From: Cucumis sativus
Lineage: Eukaryota; Streptophyta; Magnoliopsida; Cucurbitales; Cucurbitaceae
Reading direction: 5' to 3'
Assembly: GCF_000004075.3 (NCBI RefSeq)
Contig: NC_026658.2
Span: 3,224,001-3,288,000, forward strand
DNA length: 64,000 nt
The notes beneath the pieces were generated by a model. It did not search any database. It had not been told where the DNA came from and worked only from the letters and a program-made list of their open reading frames with translations. A program made the translations under genes and the position numbers. Numbering within the stretch: position 1 is the stretch's first letter; each line of letters begins with the position of its first letter. Below, in pieces: positions 26,343 through 38,363 of the stretch.

Positions 26343-26371
26343 GGAAGTCGTGTACGGGGTACACGACTTCC
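26343..26371. repeat. Perfect palindrome (13-bp arms)
   Basis: Identical to the palindrome at 25560-25588, about 780 bp away in the other half of the element. Confidence 0.92.
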
Positions 26372-26402
26372 ACAATACGCGACAAAATGTGTCAGCTGTA
26401 CG

Positions 26403-26428
26403 GGAGTCGTGTACCCGTACACGACTCC
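26403..26428. repeat. Perfect palindrome, variant arm
   Basis: Arm GGAGTCGTGTAC, loop CC, then the exact reverse complement. The arm differs from the others but symmetry is kept, so matching changes occurred on both sides. It is followed by degenerate GTCCACGACTCC and GTCCACGACA half-sites. Confidence 0.9.
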
Positions 26429-26508
26429 AGTCAGAAAACGTGGCCCGGGTCCACGACTCCACTCGGATATCGTAAGCCCGGTCCACGACACATCATATTT
26501 CGATTTGT

Positions 26509-26537
26509 TGAAGTCGTGTACCCCGTACACGACTTCA
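26509..26537. repeat. Perfect palindrome (13-bp arms), variant ends
   Basis: Arm TGAAGTCGTGTAC, loop CCC, then the exact reverse complement. It sits at the inner edge of the well-conserved right inverted end of the Mutator-like element. Confidence 0.92.
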
Positions 26538-26620
26538 GTCACCTATTTTTTAAAATACTTTCCCAACTACCCTATTTTTGTAAATACTTTTACAAAACAC
26601 ATTATTTTTTAAAAAAATCC

Positions 26621-26629
26621 TTATCTATC
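26621..26629. repeat. Target-site duplication, right (TTATCTATC)
   Basis: Exact copy of 25293-25301, directly abutting the right inverted end. Confidence 0.82.
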
Positions 26630-29600
26630 ACATTTTTATATTGTAAATTGTATTTTCTTACGTTAAAATTATTGTTTTTATTAAATAAGTTTCCATAAAA
26701 TTTAAATTTAATGGAGTGAATTTAAAATTGATTGAAAATACGATAATTAAAATTGAATCATTAAAAATATATAAACTAAAATTGAACTATAAACAAAAGT
26801 GATATTTTAATTTAATAATATTTTTTTTATATACCTTTTTTCATTGTGTACTTTAATGTTGAAAGTTAACAATAAAAAAGTATTTATTATGAATCAACTA
26901 AAATCGAGGAGATATAAATTTAATGTTTATTGAAATTACCTTCACTAAAATTCTTTCAAAGTATATAAACTAAAATCTAATTCCTTTCTAATCTAAGTCT
27001 TACAATAATGTATGGATCAAAATAATACTTGTATCTAACTTTTAAGTTTTTTATATTGTGATTTGTATTCATTAAAATTTTAAACTTTTTACCATCGCGT
27101 ATATTATAAATTTTATTTTGAACTCAACGTTGAGTTTATAATAACACCCACAAAGGCAACCTAGAGAGCGATTACAGATTACAAAAAAATAGAAAAGATG
27201 ATCCTTACTTGTTAGAAGTGATTGACGAATGAGAGAAGATTCAAAAAAGAAAATTGTTCTAGACTCTTCAAAGAGCCAAGTTGAGACAAATGTAGGTAGA
27301 TAGATAGATACTATGAAGCTTGCTCAAGGTCTAACTTAGAAGGGCTTCATGAAAGCCCAGGTATCAATTAAGAACTTAGAAGGGCTTCATGAAGGCCCAC
27401 ATTTCATGTAATTAACTTTTTCCCTAAGATTTCTCCACCAATTCTGTCAAGTGTAAAGATGAAATCCAGTGTGTATTGTTACTCTCTTGCAAGTGTTTTT
27501 CTCTCGTGCTCCCATTATCAGTAACAAAGTAGGGGTTTCATCTTCCATTACTATGCTTACATCTCCTTTCGGTTTTATCTCATCTTACCTTATTTCTAAA
27601 CAAATACATGATTAAAATAATTAAAATACGTGTAAAATATAAATGCAAAGAGAGAAAAAGTAGAAAAATAGAGTTGGATAAACGTAAAAAGTAAAAGAAA
27701 TAGAGAAAAATAAAATTCTCTTGTCCACGTGAATAAATAAAACGATAAAAATATGTTTAGTTAATCGATGAATATGCAAAATGCTTTGAGATTTTATTCA
27801 ACGTTGTTCATATATTTGATACGTGCATCTTAGACTACCAAAATTGGTCAATATTACTTAGTTGGGTTGGATGAAATTTGAAACTAAAACATTTTAGAAA
27901 AAAAAATGTGTTTGGAATATGTCATTAACTGTTTAGTTAAAAAAAGTCTTTTTCAAAAGTCAGAGAATTTGATAAACACTTAAAAGATAGTTTTAAAATA
28001 ATATTTTTTTAGAAAACAAATAAATATGAGTTTTTTTTGGAGAAACAAAATTTACCCAATGTTTTAATTCATGCTTTATTTTTTATTTGTGTGTATTTAT
28101 TTAACTAATGCATTACTAAACTAAAGTTTCATATATTAAATTACATAATAATAGTATAATATCATAATTCTTATGATCATAATCGTACAAAAACATTTTA
28201 GACAAGATTCCACTCCCATTTTTTCATTAATCATGTATATGTCCTTTTGTAATTTAAATGTAATATAGTATACTCTTGCAGTTTTTTGGTTTAAATAAAG
28301 CTAACGGCTTAGGATTAAAATTAGATTATTTTCTTAATCTTAAATTTCATTCAATTTTGGACATTATACTATAAAATTGAATCCGACTACGATGAATTAT
28401 TCATTTCTTATGCGATCATTTAAAATTAGTTATTATTTGGTACATGATCATTTAAATTTAGTTATTATTGGTACACATTTAGGTTTGAAATCTAAACGAC
28501 GATTGTGTATCAATATTCCAATCATTTTAAAAAAATTACATTTGATATACGATCTTGAATCATATAAGAGTTTGAAAACGAAATGACAGAATAAGAGAAA
28601 ATAATGATAGAAAGTAAAAGAAAAATTGCAAATATGAAAAGAAATGACAAACCTGAAACATTAAAAAGTTGTATGACATCGTGAGGTTTTTTATTTTGTT
28701 ACACTATGTAAATATCTTAGTCTTTTGTTATACTGTTGATAATTTTTATTTAATTTTTTTGGTAATTACTAATTAAGTTAGAATTGTAAATAAAAATGTG
28801 ATGAATTTGGAAAAGCAAAATGTTTGTATAGTCCCCAACTCGATCTATAAATATACAACATTTGTTAATTCTTTTATCATGCGTTTCATTTCCATTTTTG
28901 AAGATTCTAAACTTTTAAGATATTGCAATATGTTTGTCAAATTTTACGTTGTTTGGACGTAGTTCCATTGTTTTATCTAATTTAAGCAAGTTTATTTATT
29001 TGAACATTAGTTATTTCGATCTAAATTTTTTATTTTTTTTATAAGATGACCGAAGTTATTAATTCTTATATTGTATGCCAATTTATTATGTTCGGAGGTT
29101 TAAAGATTAATGATTGAATTATATGTCAATTTCCAGTTTTCGTTTTTTACAATAATAATAATTTTGTAGTTCAAACTATTTTATCCGATATACACAATTT
29201 TACTTCTTTTTTTTTTTAACTCTAAAATTGCCGTTAGTAAATGTGTATTATTTTGAAAAACCTTTAAACTAAATGAAAGTTAAATAACAAAAAAATATAG
29301 GGACCAAATATATACTTTTCCCTTTGGGTTTAAGAAATCTTATAGTTGATGTTGTCATTAACTAATAAAAAAAAATTAAAGATCAAATTGAATGGTTTTC
29401 TAAACTTGAAGGGTAAGATTTAAACTCCATTTGATAACACTTTTGGTTTTCAGTCTTTTAAAAACTGAGCCATCAACTTTATTCCAAGCTATTGCTTTCT
29501 ATGTTTTGTTCATTACAATTTAGAGTTTTTTCAAAATTAGAACAAAAAATATTAAACCACACAAATAGTTCTATTTTTTTTTTTCATTTTTTAATAAAAA

Positions 29601-30090
29601 AAAAACAGTCTCTATAGAAAATATGAAATCATGGGAAAGAAAGGCACAATTTACAATAATTGAGAATAAAAAATACATATTAAAATTTCATTTTAAAATT
29701 TTAAAATAAGTGTTATTTCGTCCGTTGATTTACATATTTTGTAAATACATAAATTGATGGAGAATTTTCAAAAATAAAAATTTTATAAAATAGTTACAAA
29801 TTATATCATAGATAGTTACTGATATATGTTGTAGTGATAACTATCATTGATATAATCTAAAGTTTATAAATATTTTAATTTATTTTACTATTTTTAAAAA
29901 GGTTCTAGATTGAATTATCAACTAAATTATTTATAAAAAAAAAACAATTATTTAAGAAAAAAGCTTTTAAAAACAATTTTTTTAGGATTTTAATAAGTGA
30001 TGAGTTTGTTTTATAACTAATTAGCTTTTTTTTCTTTGAAACAACAATTATGAACGAAATTTTGAAAAAATAAAATTACCATTTTTTTTT
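26630..30090. other. AT-rich intergenic spacer
   Basis: Nearly 3.5 kb without a credible gene. A 27-bp unit (AACTTAGAAGGGCTTCATGA then GGCCCA/AGCCCA) is repeated at 27333-27359 and 27373-27399. The less AT-rich stretch 27120-27560 around it could be an eroded retroelement, but I find no ends. The rest is low-complexity. Confidence 0.6.
27333..27399. repeat. Direct duplication, 27-bp units
   Basis: Two copies, 27333-27359 and 27373-27399, with one mismatch and a 13-bp spacer. Each contains GGGCTTCATGA followed by GCCCA. No function inferred. Confidence 0.85.
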
Positions 30091-30099
30091 AAATCATGG

Positions 30100-30850
30100 A
30101 ATTAGCTATAAATTTTGGTGTGTTTGGTGAGCAAGAAATTTTAGCCAATTAAATTTTATCACGTCATCACAACAAAACGTGATGACTATAATTTGATTGG
30201 ATTGTGGGTAATCAATTTTCTCATAGCCAACCCAATGCAAGCCCCTGATGAAAAATCGGGTCAAACAATGGAGACCGAGCCTGCTAAGAAAATGAGCTTA
30301 AGTCCAAGCCAACAAGCAAATGGGCCCAAGTCCAAGCCCACTAAGAAAATGAGTCAAAGTCCACCTAAAGGCCATAAAATTTATCTATTAATAGAGAACT
30401 TTGAGGGGTTTTTGGTTGAAATAATAATTGAAACTCTGAAGTACTGAAGCTCTGAAAATTTGAATATTCAAACTTCTACAAGCTCTCAAAACGTGCAAAT
30501 TTGTATCAATCTCAAGATCAACGGCTTCTGAAAGATTGAAGAGTTTGAAGATTAAACTTTTCTTAAATTCTTAAATTCTAGAAGATTGAAGTTCAAATCG
30601 ACTTGCAACTAAAACATTTTGAATACCGAAAACCAAGAAGTTTTAAGTTTTTAATTTGTATTCAAGGGAAAACATCAAATAAGTAAATACTAGAGATTGT
30701 ATTCACAATATTCAATATTCATCAATATATCAAAGTTCAATTCCACGAAATACATTCCTTTCAAAATCTCGTGTGAACAGTGATTTTTTAAATAAAAACT
30801 TTCAACTCGTGTGAACAGGGATCTTTTAAATGAAAACTTTCAAAAGTAAA
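30100..30850 (+). mobile_element. Probable decayed solo LTR
   Basis: A stretch of about 750 bp unlike the spacer. It has repeated GCCCAAGTCCAAGCCCACTAAG-type modules (AAGTCCAAGCC and CTAAGAAAATGAG each occur twice between 30284 and 30352). Next comes a TATA-like ATAAAATTTATC with a short A-rich tract, then a CT/GA-mixed leader with CTGAAGCTCTGAA-like repeats, and finally a 38-bp tandem near the right edge. This order resembles the LTR of plant retroelements. I could not define TG..CA ends or a target duplication and no internal region follows, so it is a candidate only. The 84-codon frame at 30193-30447 is part of it. Confidence 0.4.
30768..30843. repeat. 38-bp tandem duplication
   Basis: CTCGTGTGAACAG followed by a T-rich/A-rich tail ending ACTTTCAA occurs twice back to back (30768-30805, 30806-30843) with a few substitutions. 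Confidence 0.85.
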
Positions 30851-31800
30851 AAAAAAATTGACAAACTATTTATCGTAATCTATAAAATAAAATCACAAGA
30901 TTTTTCTATAAATATAAATATTTTGCATTCTATTTTTGAAAATTTATCTATTTTAACATGGTCCTTGAAAATTAGATAACAAAACGTTAGAAAAATTATA
31001 ATAAATATATTTAAATGTTATTTTAAAAAACTCAAGACAATTAATATGGGACTAAAGTTTATGTATGAGTTATTTGATTTATTGAATCTAAGATAAGTAC
31101 ATAAGCCAAGTGTAAAACCCATGCTTCAACCTGTCTATGTTAATATATCAAAGCCAAGTGACCAACATTACCAACCTCTGCAATCTCTCGACTCAAGATC
31201 AAAGTATTATTAAATTCTAACCATACAATTTAATTAATTTAATATTATTGTGGTGACAAACATCTACAATTCCTAAATTCAATTCAAAAATCAAAGTATT
31301 GTTGAAGTCTAATCATGCCTCGACCATAGAAATGTGAACCTTCAATACTTCAAAGGAATGAAAAATTGACCATAGATACAAAATTGAATATCATATATTG
31401 ACAAAATAAAATTAATAATGACGTGACAAATCTTTCTTAAATAAAAAAATAATGACCGAAAAAATCAATCAATTATTGGATTCAAATAAATAATCTTTTA
31501 TTATATTCATTCCATAACTCGAAATTATTATAAACTTCAATATATATATATTATTTTTAGACTAATAAGTTTTCTGTTTTCACAGGTGATTTTCATTTTT
31601 TTTTTTTACAATAGTAATTAATGATTCTAGAAATTCTTTTGCTATTTTTCTAATTCAAAAATATTTTTTTATTATCAAAATAAATCTTTAAATTTCACCG
31701 TTCATGTGGTCACCTAAAAATATTTCAATCCAAGCACAAGCACCTCAATAACTATAAATATCTAATGAAACCATTCTATCAAATAGAAAAGTATCAAACT

Positions 31801-31893
31801 TTTAAATCGAAAATGATTGATAACGCTTGATACACTCTATTAAATTGAAAAATATTAAAGTTTTAAATCGAAAATGATGGATAACGCTTGATA
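31801..31893. repeat. Direct duplication, 32-bp units
   Basis: The unit at 31801-31832 recurs at 31862-31893 with one mismatch; both contain GATAACGCTTGATA. Confidence 0.85.
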
Positions 31894-34800
31894 TTAAGTT
31901 CCGGATTAAAATGGATTTTGATAAGATAATACGTGAGTAAAAGAATCTCTTTACTACGGGTGTCTCTGTAATTGAGCATAAAATCAAGTGAATGCACTAA
32001 AATATTTAAAATAAGATTAACAAAAATAAATACTTTAATCTAAAATGTAATATTTAATGAGAGGATACGGTGGAGTGGTGCAAATTTCTCTTCAAATATA
32101 ATATAATCGGGCAGCTTTTATTCTAAACATTATAATTGCCCAGCTGTTGTCTTCCCTGCTGACCGCCTGACCGCATTTTCAAAGTGTTATATTCCCAAAA
32201 TTTTAAATCTTCTTTTCTTTCACTCACAAAGTGGGGCCAATTTTCCAAAAGGGTATCCCCAATTTTAAAAACAATATCTTAATTGTCCTATTCTCATTTT
32301 TTATATATATATTAATCATCTCACCTCTTTATAAAGTCTAAAATTTTTGTAATTGAGTGGTACACATTTTAAGATGTTAATGATATAGTTAAACTTCCCA
32401 TCCTATCAAAACATAGAAACTAAAACAGTTGTTTTAAAGAAAGTTGAAAAGTATGAGATCCAAATTTGATATTTAAAAAGATACAAAACTAAAATGATGT
32501 CTAATATTTAAGTCATAATTTTTTTTAATTTTAAATTATAGTGGTAACACTCTGCAAACAGTCTTTAATTACTTTAAACATTTATTGAGTTACTTTATCT
32601 TTTAATTTTTGTATGTATATTTTAACATACAATAAGTTCAATCTTAGTTTTAATATGTATTTTTTACCATTATCGAAAAACGTGATTTTATAACGCTACA
32701 TTTCAAACACTAATTTACTATAATTCCAAAATACTAATTCCAAAACTTATTAACTCAACTCATTTCAATTCTCCTAGCACGTGAAAGACCCCACCAAAAC
32801 CTTCTTCTAAACCAATTAAACAACCACAACCATTAACTAAAATCACAACAACTACCTCTCATTCATCATTGATTGTGTCTTTGATATAAAAAGAGATTTG
32901 TTACGTGTGAATCAAAACGTTAGGTATAATAAACCTTCATTCAATCTACTGAAGGTCTTAATGACTTTCTTACAGTCCAAAAAGCCTAATTATATCTAGC
33001 CAATGTAGATCTCTCATCACACTAGTGTGGTAATTGGATGGATATATTATACATAGAAAAATTAGTTTTAACTTGAAGTTTTTGTGTATTTTGTATTTTT
33101 TAACCTAATGTGTTTACTGCTTTTGAAAAGTTAGAGATAACTTTTGAAACAAAAAGCTAGAGATGACATTTGCGGCGTTGAATTGGTTGTTATAGTTTGT
33201 AAGTTATAATAATCTATATTTTGGATGCAAATTATGTTGGTTTAAATTATAATAGTTTGTGTTTGACTGTATACTATTTTAGTGTAGATATATAAAACAA
33301 TAGAGAAACAGTAATAATTAGGAAAAGACATAATATGCATGCATAGAAAATAATTAATACTACAATAAATAGTAAACATTGTAACAAATACAAAAATTTG
33401 AAATTTGAAATATTGTAATTAATTATTAGTTAGAATAGTTAGAAACATTAACTATATATTATTATAATTTTAACCTTAAACACTAATGTGAAGTTGATGC
33501 ATGTCGTAAATACTTATTAATTGTTTCTATTTAAAACTAACTGTGTAGTAGTATTTTTAAACATGTAACAACATTTTTTACCCTTTAAAAAATTCAATGA
33601 TATTTTAAATCAAAAATACTGAAACAAAATAGGAATATATACATGTGTCTATGTACCTACATCTACGTGTTTATAGATATACAATTTAGTGGTTTTTTTA
33701 ACACCACGAGTTGAAGATAAGTAGATTAAATCCTAACAATAGTTAAAAATAATTTACCCAATATAACAAAAATTTCAAATTCGGTAAACAATAGATCTAA
33801 ATAGAATCTAAAACTTTGTTAATCTCTTAGTATTTTAGTTCATTGGACTATATTTTGATTTCGGAACGTGAATAAAAAACTTACTAAAGGTTTAAAATTC
33901 TTTTTTTATTTGTTTTTTTCTTTTTGTTAAGAGGAAATTATTATTATTATTATTATCATTATTATATATATGTGTATGTACTTTGAATAATTTAAAATAG
34001 AGAGGGAGCATATAGTAAAAAACCATTGGAATAAAAGTCAATAATAATTAGAATAAACAACAAAAATTAGGGCACATAACTTCGGCTTCTCCTACCTACC
34101 ACCGGTTCACCGGTTCACCACCACAACCCCAGACCAACTCTTCTTCAACTATGTCTCTCTTTTATCACATTGTGTTCCCATTTCACTCCCAATTCAAAAT
34201 TTTATAATTAAATTTTAATTATATGTACCTTCTATAATTTTATTCATCACATGCATAACTCGTTTCTTTTTCTAACTTCACATTATTATTTGTCGTTTCT
34301 CTACATCACACCTTCTCAACAAATTAATTAACTATATATGAAGGTATCAGTGCTATATATGTTCAAATGAGATAATATCCTACTAATATTGAAAATGAGA
34401 TTCACGTTATTGTCTCTTGTTCAACAAACTACTCTATCTACCACACTATTTTGATTTTGTAGGTGCGATGAAACTGACTCTCTCCTTACTACACACTCCA
34501 TATGACCTTAATGTGTTTTTTACCTCATGTTTTATTGAGGCTAACATATACTGACGTTTCTCTCTAGTTAAAAATCTTATTATATATTGTCATGTTATTT
34601 TACTCAATCACTAATAATATATCTACACAATCGAGTCCACTATTTGACTGACGACTACTAAATTGCCTTTTTTGCTTGTTTAACTTTATCTCCTTTCGCT
34701 TCTTTTGTAAGTAAAGATTTGTGGTTAAGATGGATGATACTTTTATGCATGTTTTTCTTTCATCTTTTCACACATTTTCTTTATTTTGTTTTTAAATACT

Positions 34801-35818
34801 TTATCGATTTTCTTTCAACGTAGAGGAAGTTATTCTTACGACATAAATTTGTTCCTTACTGAAATAAGTGGTAACAAAAAGTTAAATGGCAAAAACCTAC
34901 CAAAAACACAAAACTCACGTGTGAACTTTGTCTTTGGTTTAAAAGAAACCAATTCCTTTCAAAAGTTTTAACATTATGGAGGCTTTCCATAAATGAATCT
35001 AAACTAATATTGGAATATATATAAAAATTAATTAGAATATTGAACTTAGAATTTAAAAAAATGGAAATGGAAATGCAAATTAAACACTCACATTATTCCA
35101 CAGTTCATTCCCACACACCTTTTATATCTCAAATTGGTATAAAAAAAATGTAGATACGCTTAAAGGAATAAAAGTACTTTTTATAACAAATAATAAAGTT
35201 TAGCAATGATTTATATATTATTTATAGTTTTGCCGAGTAAAATACTTTAACTAATTTTCTTTTCAACCATTTCCTATATACGAAATCAAGGTGTAACTTA
35301 TGATTTAAATAATTTGATGTGATGCATAGAAGCAAATATTGAAATGCCTTTTAAATCTATATCTTGTTGCTTTTAACTTACAAAAAAAAAGATTTTGTTA
35401 TACTCACACTTGTAGACATAGTTAATAATACATTGTTAATAAACTATGTAGTTTTAATTGATTTTTATTTGCTTTAAATTTTCCTTTTCATTTATTTGTT
35501 TTATTGGATTGTCTTGAATTCGTTGGAGGGTGCTTTGAACACAATCCATTAGTCTAAAGAAAATTGGAGTTTAAAACTCTCTAATCTAGTGAGGTTTATA
35601 CTGTATTATGAAAAAAATATTCTATGTAATAATACTGTTATTATTTTGTTCGACACGTAAATTCGTGTCAATCTTTAATCACTATTAGTCTTTTTGTCAT
35701 TGCTTAAGAGGCGATTTGGTAACGTGTTTAATTTCGTAACATTTTTTTTGGAATTGCATGAAAGCAATTTTTTTATTCGATTTACCCTCAATCATCTCAA
35801 CCTACCACATCCAAGGCA

Positions 35819-35827
35819 ATATATATA
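35819..35827 (+). promoter_or_regulatory. Probable TATA box of the UGT gene
   Basis: ATATATATA about 80 bp before the UGT ATG at 35907, followed by ACCACATTCATATACAAC, a plausible start region. The distance suits a short plant 5' leader. Inferred from position only. Confidence 0.4.
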
Positions 35828-35906
35828 CCACATTCATATACAACAAAGTCACACCCATAACCTCTTGTTTCTAATTATTACTCATTTCTCAGTTCTTCCT
35901 CTGTCC

Positions 35907-38088
35907 ATGGAATCCGCAGCTCATGTTGCTCTTATTTCCAGCCCCGGAATGGGCCATCTTTTCCCCGCACTCGAGTTCGCCACGCGCCTCTCCACGCCGC
36001 CACCGTCTCACCGTCACTGTTTTCATCGTCCCCTCCCGCTCCTCCTCCGCCGAAAAACAAAGTCATCGCCGCCGCCCAAGCAGCTGGTCTCTTCACCGTT
36101 GTCGAACTTCCTCCCGCCGACATGTCTGATGTCACTGAATCCTCCGTTGTCGGCCGCCTCGCCATCACCATGCGCGCCGCCATGTCCCGATACTCCGCTC
36201 CGCGGTCTCCGCCATGACCTCCCCTCCCTCCGTCCTCATTGCTGACATCTTCTCCATCGAATCCTTCGCCGTCGCGGACGAGTTCGACATGAAGAAATAC
36301 GCGTTCGTTGCCTCCAATGCATGGTTCTTAGCCGTCATGGTTTACGCTCAGGTGTGGGACAGGGAGATCGTTGGCCAGTACGTGGACCAGAAAGAACCGC
36401 TTCAAATCCCAGGATGCGAATCGGTTCGGCCATGCGATGTTATCGACCCACTTCTGGACCGGACCGAACAGCAATATTTCGAAATCTTGAAATTGGGGAT
36501 GGGGATAGCATCGAGTGACGGCGTTTTGGTTAACACGTGGGATGAGTTGCAAGATCGCACGCTCGCATCTTTAAACGACCGGAATCTGTTGGGTAAAATC
36601 TCACCGCCGGTTTACTCTATTGGACCAATCGTGAGGCAGCCCGGTTCGAAGAAAGGCGGTTCGAGTGAGTTGTTTAATTGGTTGAGTAAGCAACCCAGTG
36701 AGTCGGTGATCTACGTGTCGTTTGGGAGCGGTGGAACGCTGTCGTTTGAGCAAATGACAGAAGTGGCTCACGGCTTGGAGATGAGTCGGCAGAGATTTGT
36801 TTGGGTGGTACGCGCCCCAAAGGTAAAATGTAATTAAGAAACTAATCATGTTTTATCACGGGGTTTTATTTTTTTAAAAAAATAGTTCTTTATAAAATAT
36901 CATTTTGAAAGACACATAATAATTTGTTCCATATAAATTGTATTTGGCTAAGCTTTGTTGTTTAAAACAATTTTTTTTAATTAATTATTTTTACAAATTA
37001 ATTAAAGAAAAATATTTGAATAAAATATATTTTTTTACAGAGAAGAATAATGTGTAAATATTATTATTCTTAAAAAAATACTACTCTTTATAAAAGCAAA
37101 ATTTATGGAATATCAATTTGTGGTTGAATATTATCTGTCAACTGCACAGATATGGACAAACTCGAAGAAAAGTACTTAGTGTTACATCTATTTTGTGCAA
37201 CTTATGTAGTTGTTCAAGTAAAATTTATCACGTATCGAACCATTGTTTTGTTTCAAGAAAAGATTTAATAGTTAGTTTGAAAGAAGTGAAAAGGTTGGAT
37301 CAAAATTCTCGTTTTGTTTTATCTTTCCATGCGGTAAGAAAGTAGGCATACGAATTGGTGTGTGCCTAATTCTTGTTTTGTTTTATCTTTCCATGTGGTA
37401 AAAGAGTGGGCATATGAACTGATGCCTATTTTTTATTCTCATTTCCACGTGATGGGTTTGAATTAATTACCCACATACATCATTAAAAAAAAAACTATTT
37501 TTGATCATTAGAGTTTATTTAAATAAAATTTAATCTATATACTTTCAAATTAATATATAAATTTAACATTTTGTAATCTTATAGGTAAGATCGGACGGTG
37601 CATTTTTTACGACGGGAGACGAGAGTGAGGAGCAATCGTTGGCGAAGTTTTTGCCAGAGGGATTTTTGGAACGCACGAGCGAGGTGGGGTTCGTAGTATC
37701 AATGTGGGCGGACCAGACAGCGGTGCTAGGGAGTCCAGCGGTGGGAGGTTTTTTCTCTCACAGCGGATGGAACTCGGCGTTGGAAAGCATTACAAATGGA
37801 GTACCAATGGTGGTGTGGCCATTGTATGCAGAGCAACGAATGAATGCCACAATGCTAACTGAGGAGATCGGAGTGGGTGTCCGATCAAAGGAGCTACCAA
37901 CGAATGCATTGATTGAAAGAGAGGAGATCGCAGCTATGGTAAGGAAGATAATGGTGGAGGAAGATGATGAAGGGAAAGCCATTAGGGCAAAGGCTAAGGA
38001 ACTTCAAAGGAGTGCTGCGAAAGCGTTGGGAGAAGGTGGTTCATCGCACCACAACTTTGCTCGTGTTGTCAAATTGTTTGGCTGTTAA
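35907..38088 (+). CDS. UDP-glycosyltransferase, UGT72-like, first exon frame-broken
   Basis: Family-1 glycosyltransferase that moves a sugar from a UDP-sugar to phenolic or phenylpropanoid acceptors in the cytosol. Exon 1 is 35907-36822, the intron 36823-37584 (GT/AG), exon 2 37585-38088. The N-terminus HVALISSPGMGHLFP carries the catalytic His of the acceptor domain. The 44-residue PSPG box (37705-37836) runs WADQ.. to ..PLYAEQ and ends in Gln, which favours UDP-glucose. Two box positions are unusual: WADQ for WAPQ and HSGWNS for HCGWNS. Sequence such as IPGCESVRPCD places it near UGT72/anthocyanidin 3-O-glucosyltransferase 5-like proteins. Exon 1 changes frame three times: about 35991-36003 (+1), an A run at 36053-36057 (+1) and 36173-36180 (-1). 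Allowing for these the product is about 472 residues, normal for the family. Either a recent pseudogene or a gene with sequence errors. Confidence 0.85.
36823..37584 (+). other. UGT intron with internal duplication
   Basis: A 762-bp intron, GTAAAATG..TTATAG. It contains a direct duplication of about 50 bp (about 37306-37356 and 37369-37418, sharing TTGTTTTATCTTTCCATG then GGTAA). The 75-codon frame at 37118-37345 falls in this intron and is not a gene. Confidence 0.8.
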
Positions 38089-38089
38089 G

Positions 38090-38117
<28 letters not shown>
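38090..38117. repeat. (AT)n microsatellite directly after the UGT stop
   Basis: About 14 AT units start two bases after the TAA stop of the UGT gene, in its 3' untranslated region. Confidence 0.9.
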
Positions 38118-38120
<3 letters not shown>

Positions 38121-38363
38121 GTCTCTCGAATTTCACTGTTTGATTGCTAGTAAAAAAGTATATGTGGTTGTCACTAGTGAGAGTAATGTTTTAGAGTGGT
38201 TTTTCTTCTAATTGACTCTTTTGGTTTAATAACGTCGGGTAAAATTTCATAATATATAGTTGCGTACTGTTTTTGTATATGTATCACTTTAGATATATTT
38301 ATATAAATTAATAATTTATTTTTAATTTGATTCTCACTTTAAACAATCTTATTCACTATTTGG

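Larger units (their letters stand above)
25302..26620. mobile_element. Non-autonomous Mutator-like DNA transposon with long inverted ends
   Basis: The left end (GGATTTTTTTTAAAAATAAT at 25302) and the inverted right end (at 26620) match over about 60 bp. Weaker inverted similarity continues inward for about 200 bp, including the palindromes and a GTACA..GACACATTT-like stretch. Both sides are flanked by the same 9 bases, TTATCTATC, at 25293-25301 and 26621-26629. Nine-base target duplications with long inverted ends are the hallmark of Mutator-like elements. No transposase frame is present, so the element is non-autonomous. A second copy of the end sequence, in left-end orientation, starts at about 25664, so the left part is duplicated or the element is a composite. 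The frames that cross it are made of palindromes and are not genes. Confidence 0.82.
30851..35906. other. AT-rich intergenic spacer upstream of the UGT gene
   Basis: About 5 kb, mostly AT-rich. A 32-bp unit (TTTAAATCGAAAATGAT..) is duplicated at 31801-31832 and 31862-31893. A paired duplication containing ATCAAAGTATT lies at 31198-31210 and 31292-31302. Open frames of 61 codons at 31802-31987 and 34786-34971 are unlike known proteins. No RNA gene or bounded transposon found. Confidence 0.6.

Noticed and set aside
25466..26537. CRISPR-like array of repeated palindromes
   Set aside because: Spacing is irregular, the repeats vary, and they sit in a plant nuclear transposon bounded by a 9-bp duplication.
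25399..26698. Overlapping open frames on both strands rich in VHDFxxxGxxxR-like repeats
   Set aside because: They are translations of the palindromic repeats in the transposon and its ends; they share no protein similarity and occur on both strands at once.
30193..30447. 84-codon frame (Lys/Pro/Ser-rich repeats)
   Set aside because: It is made of the repeated modules of the LTR-like region rather than of a protein domain.
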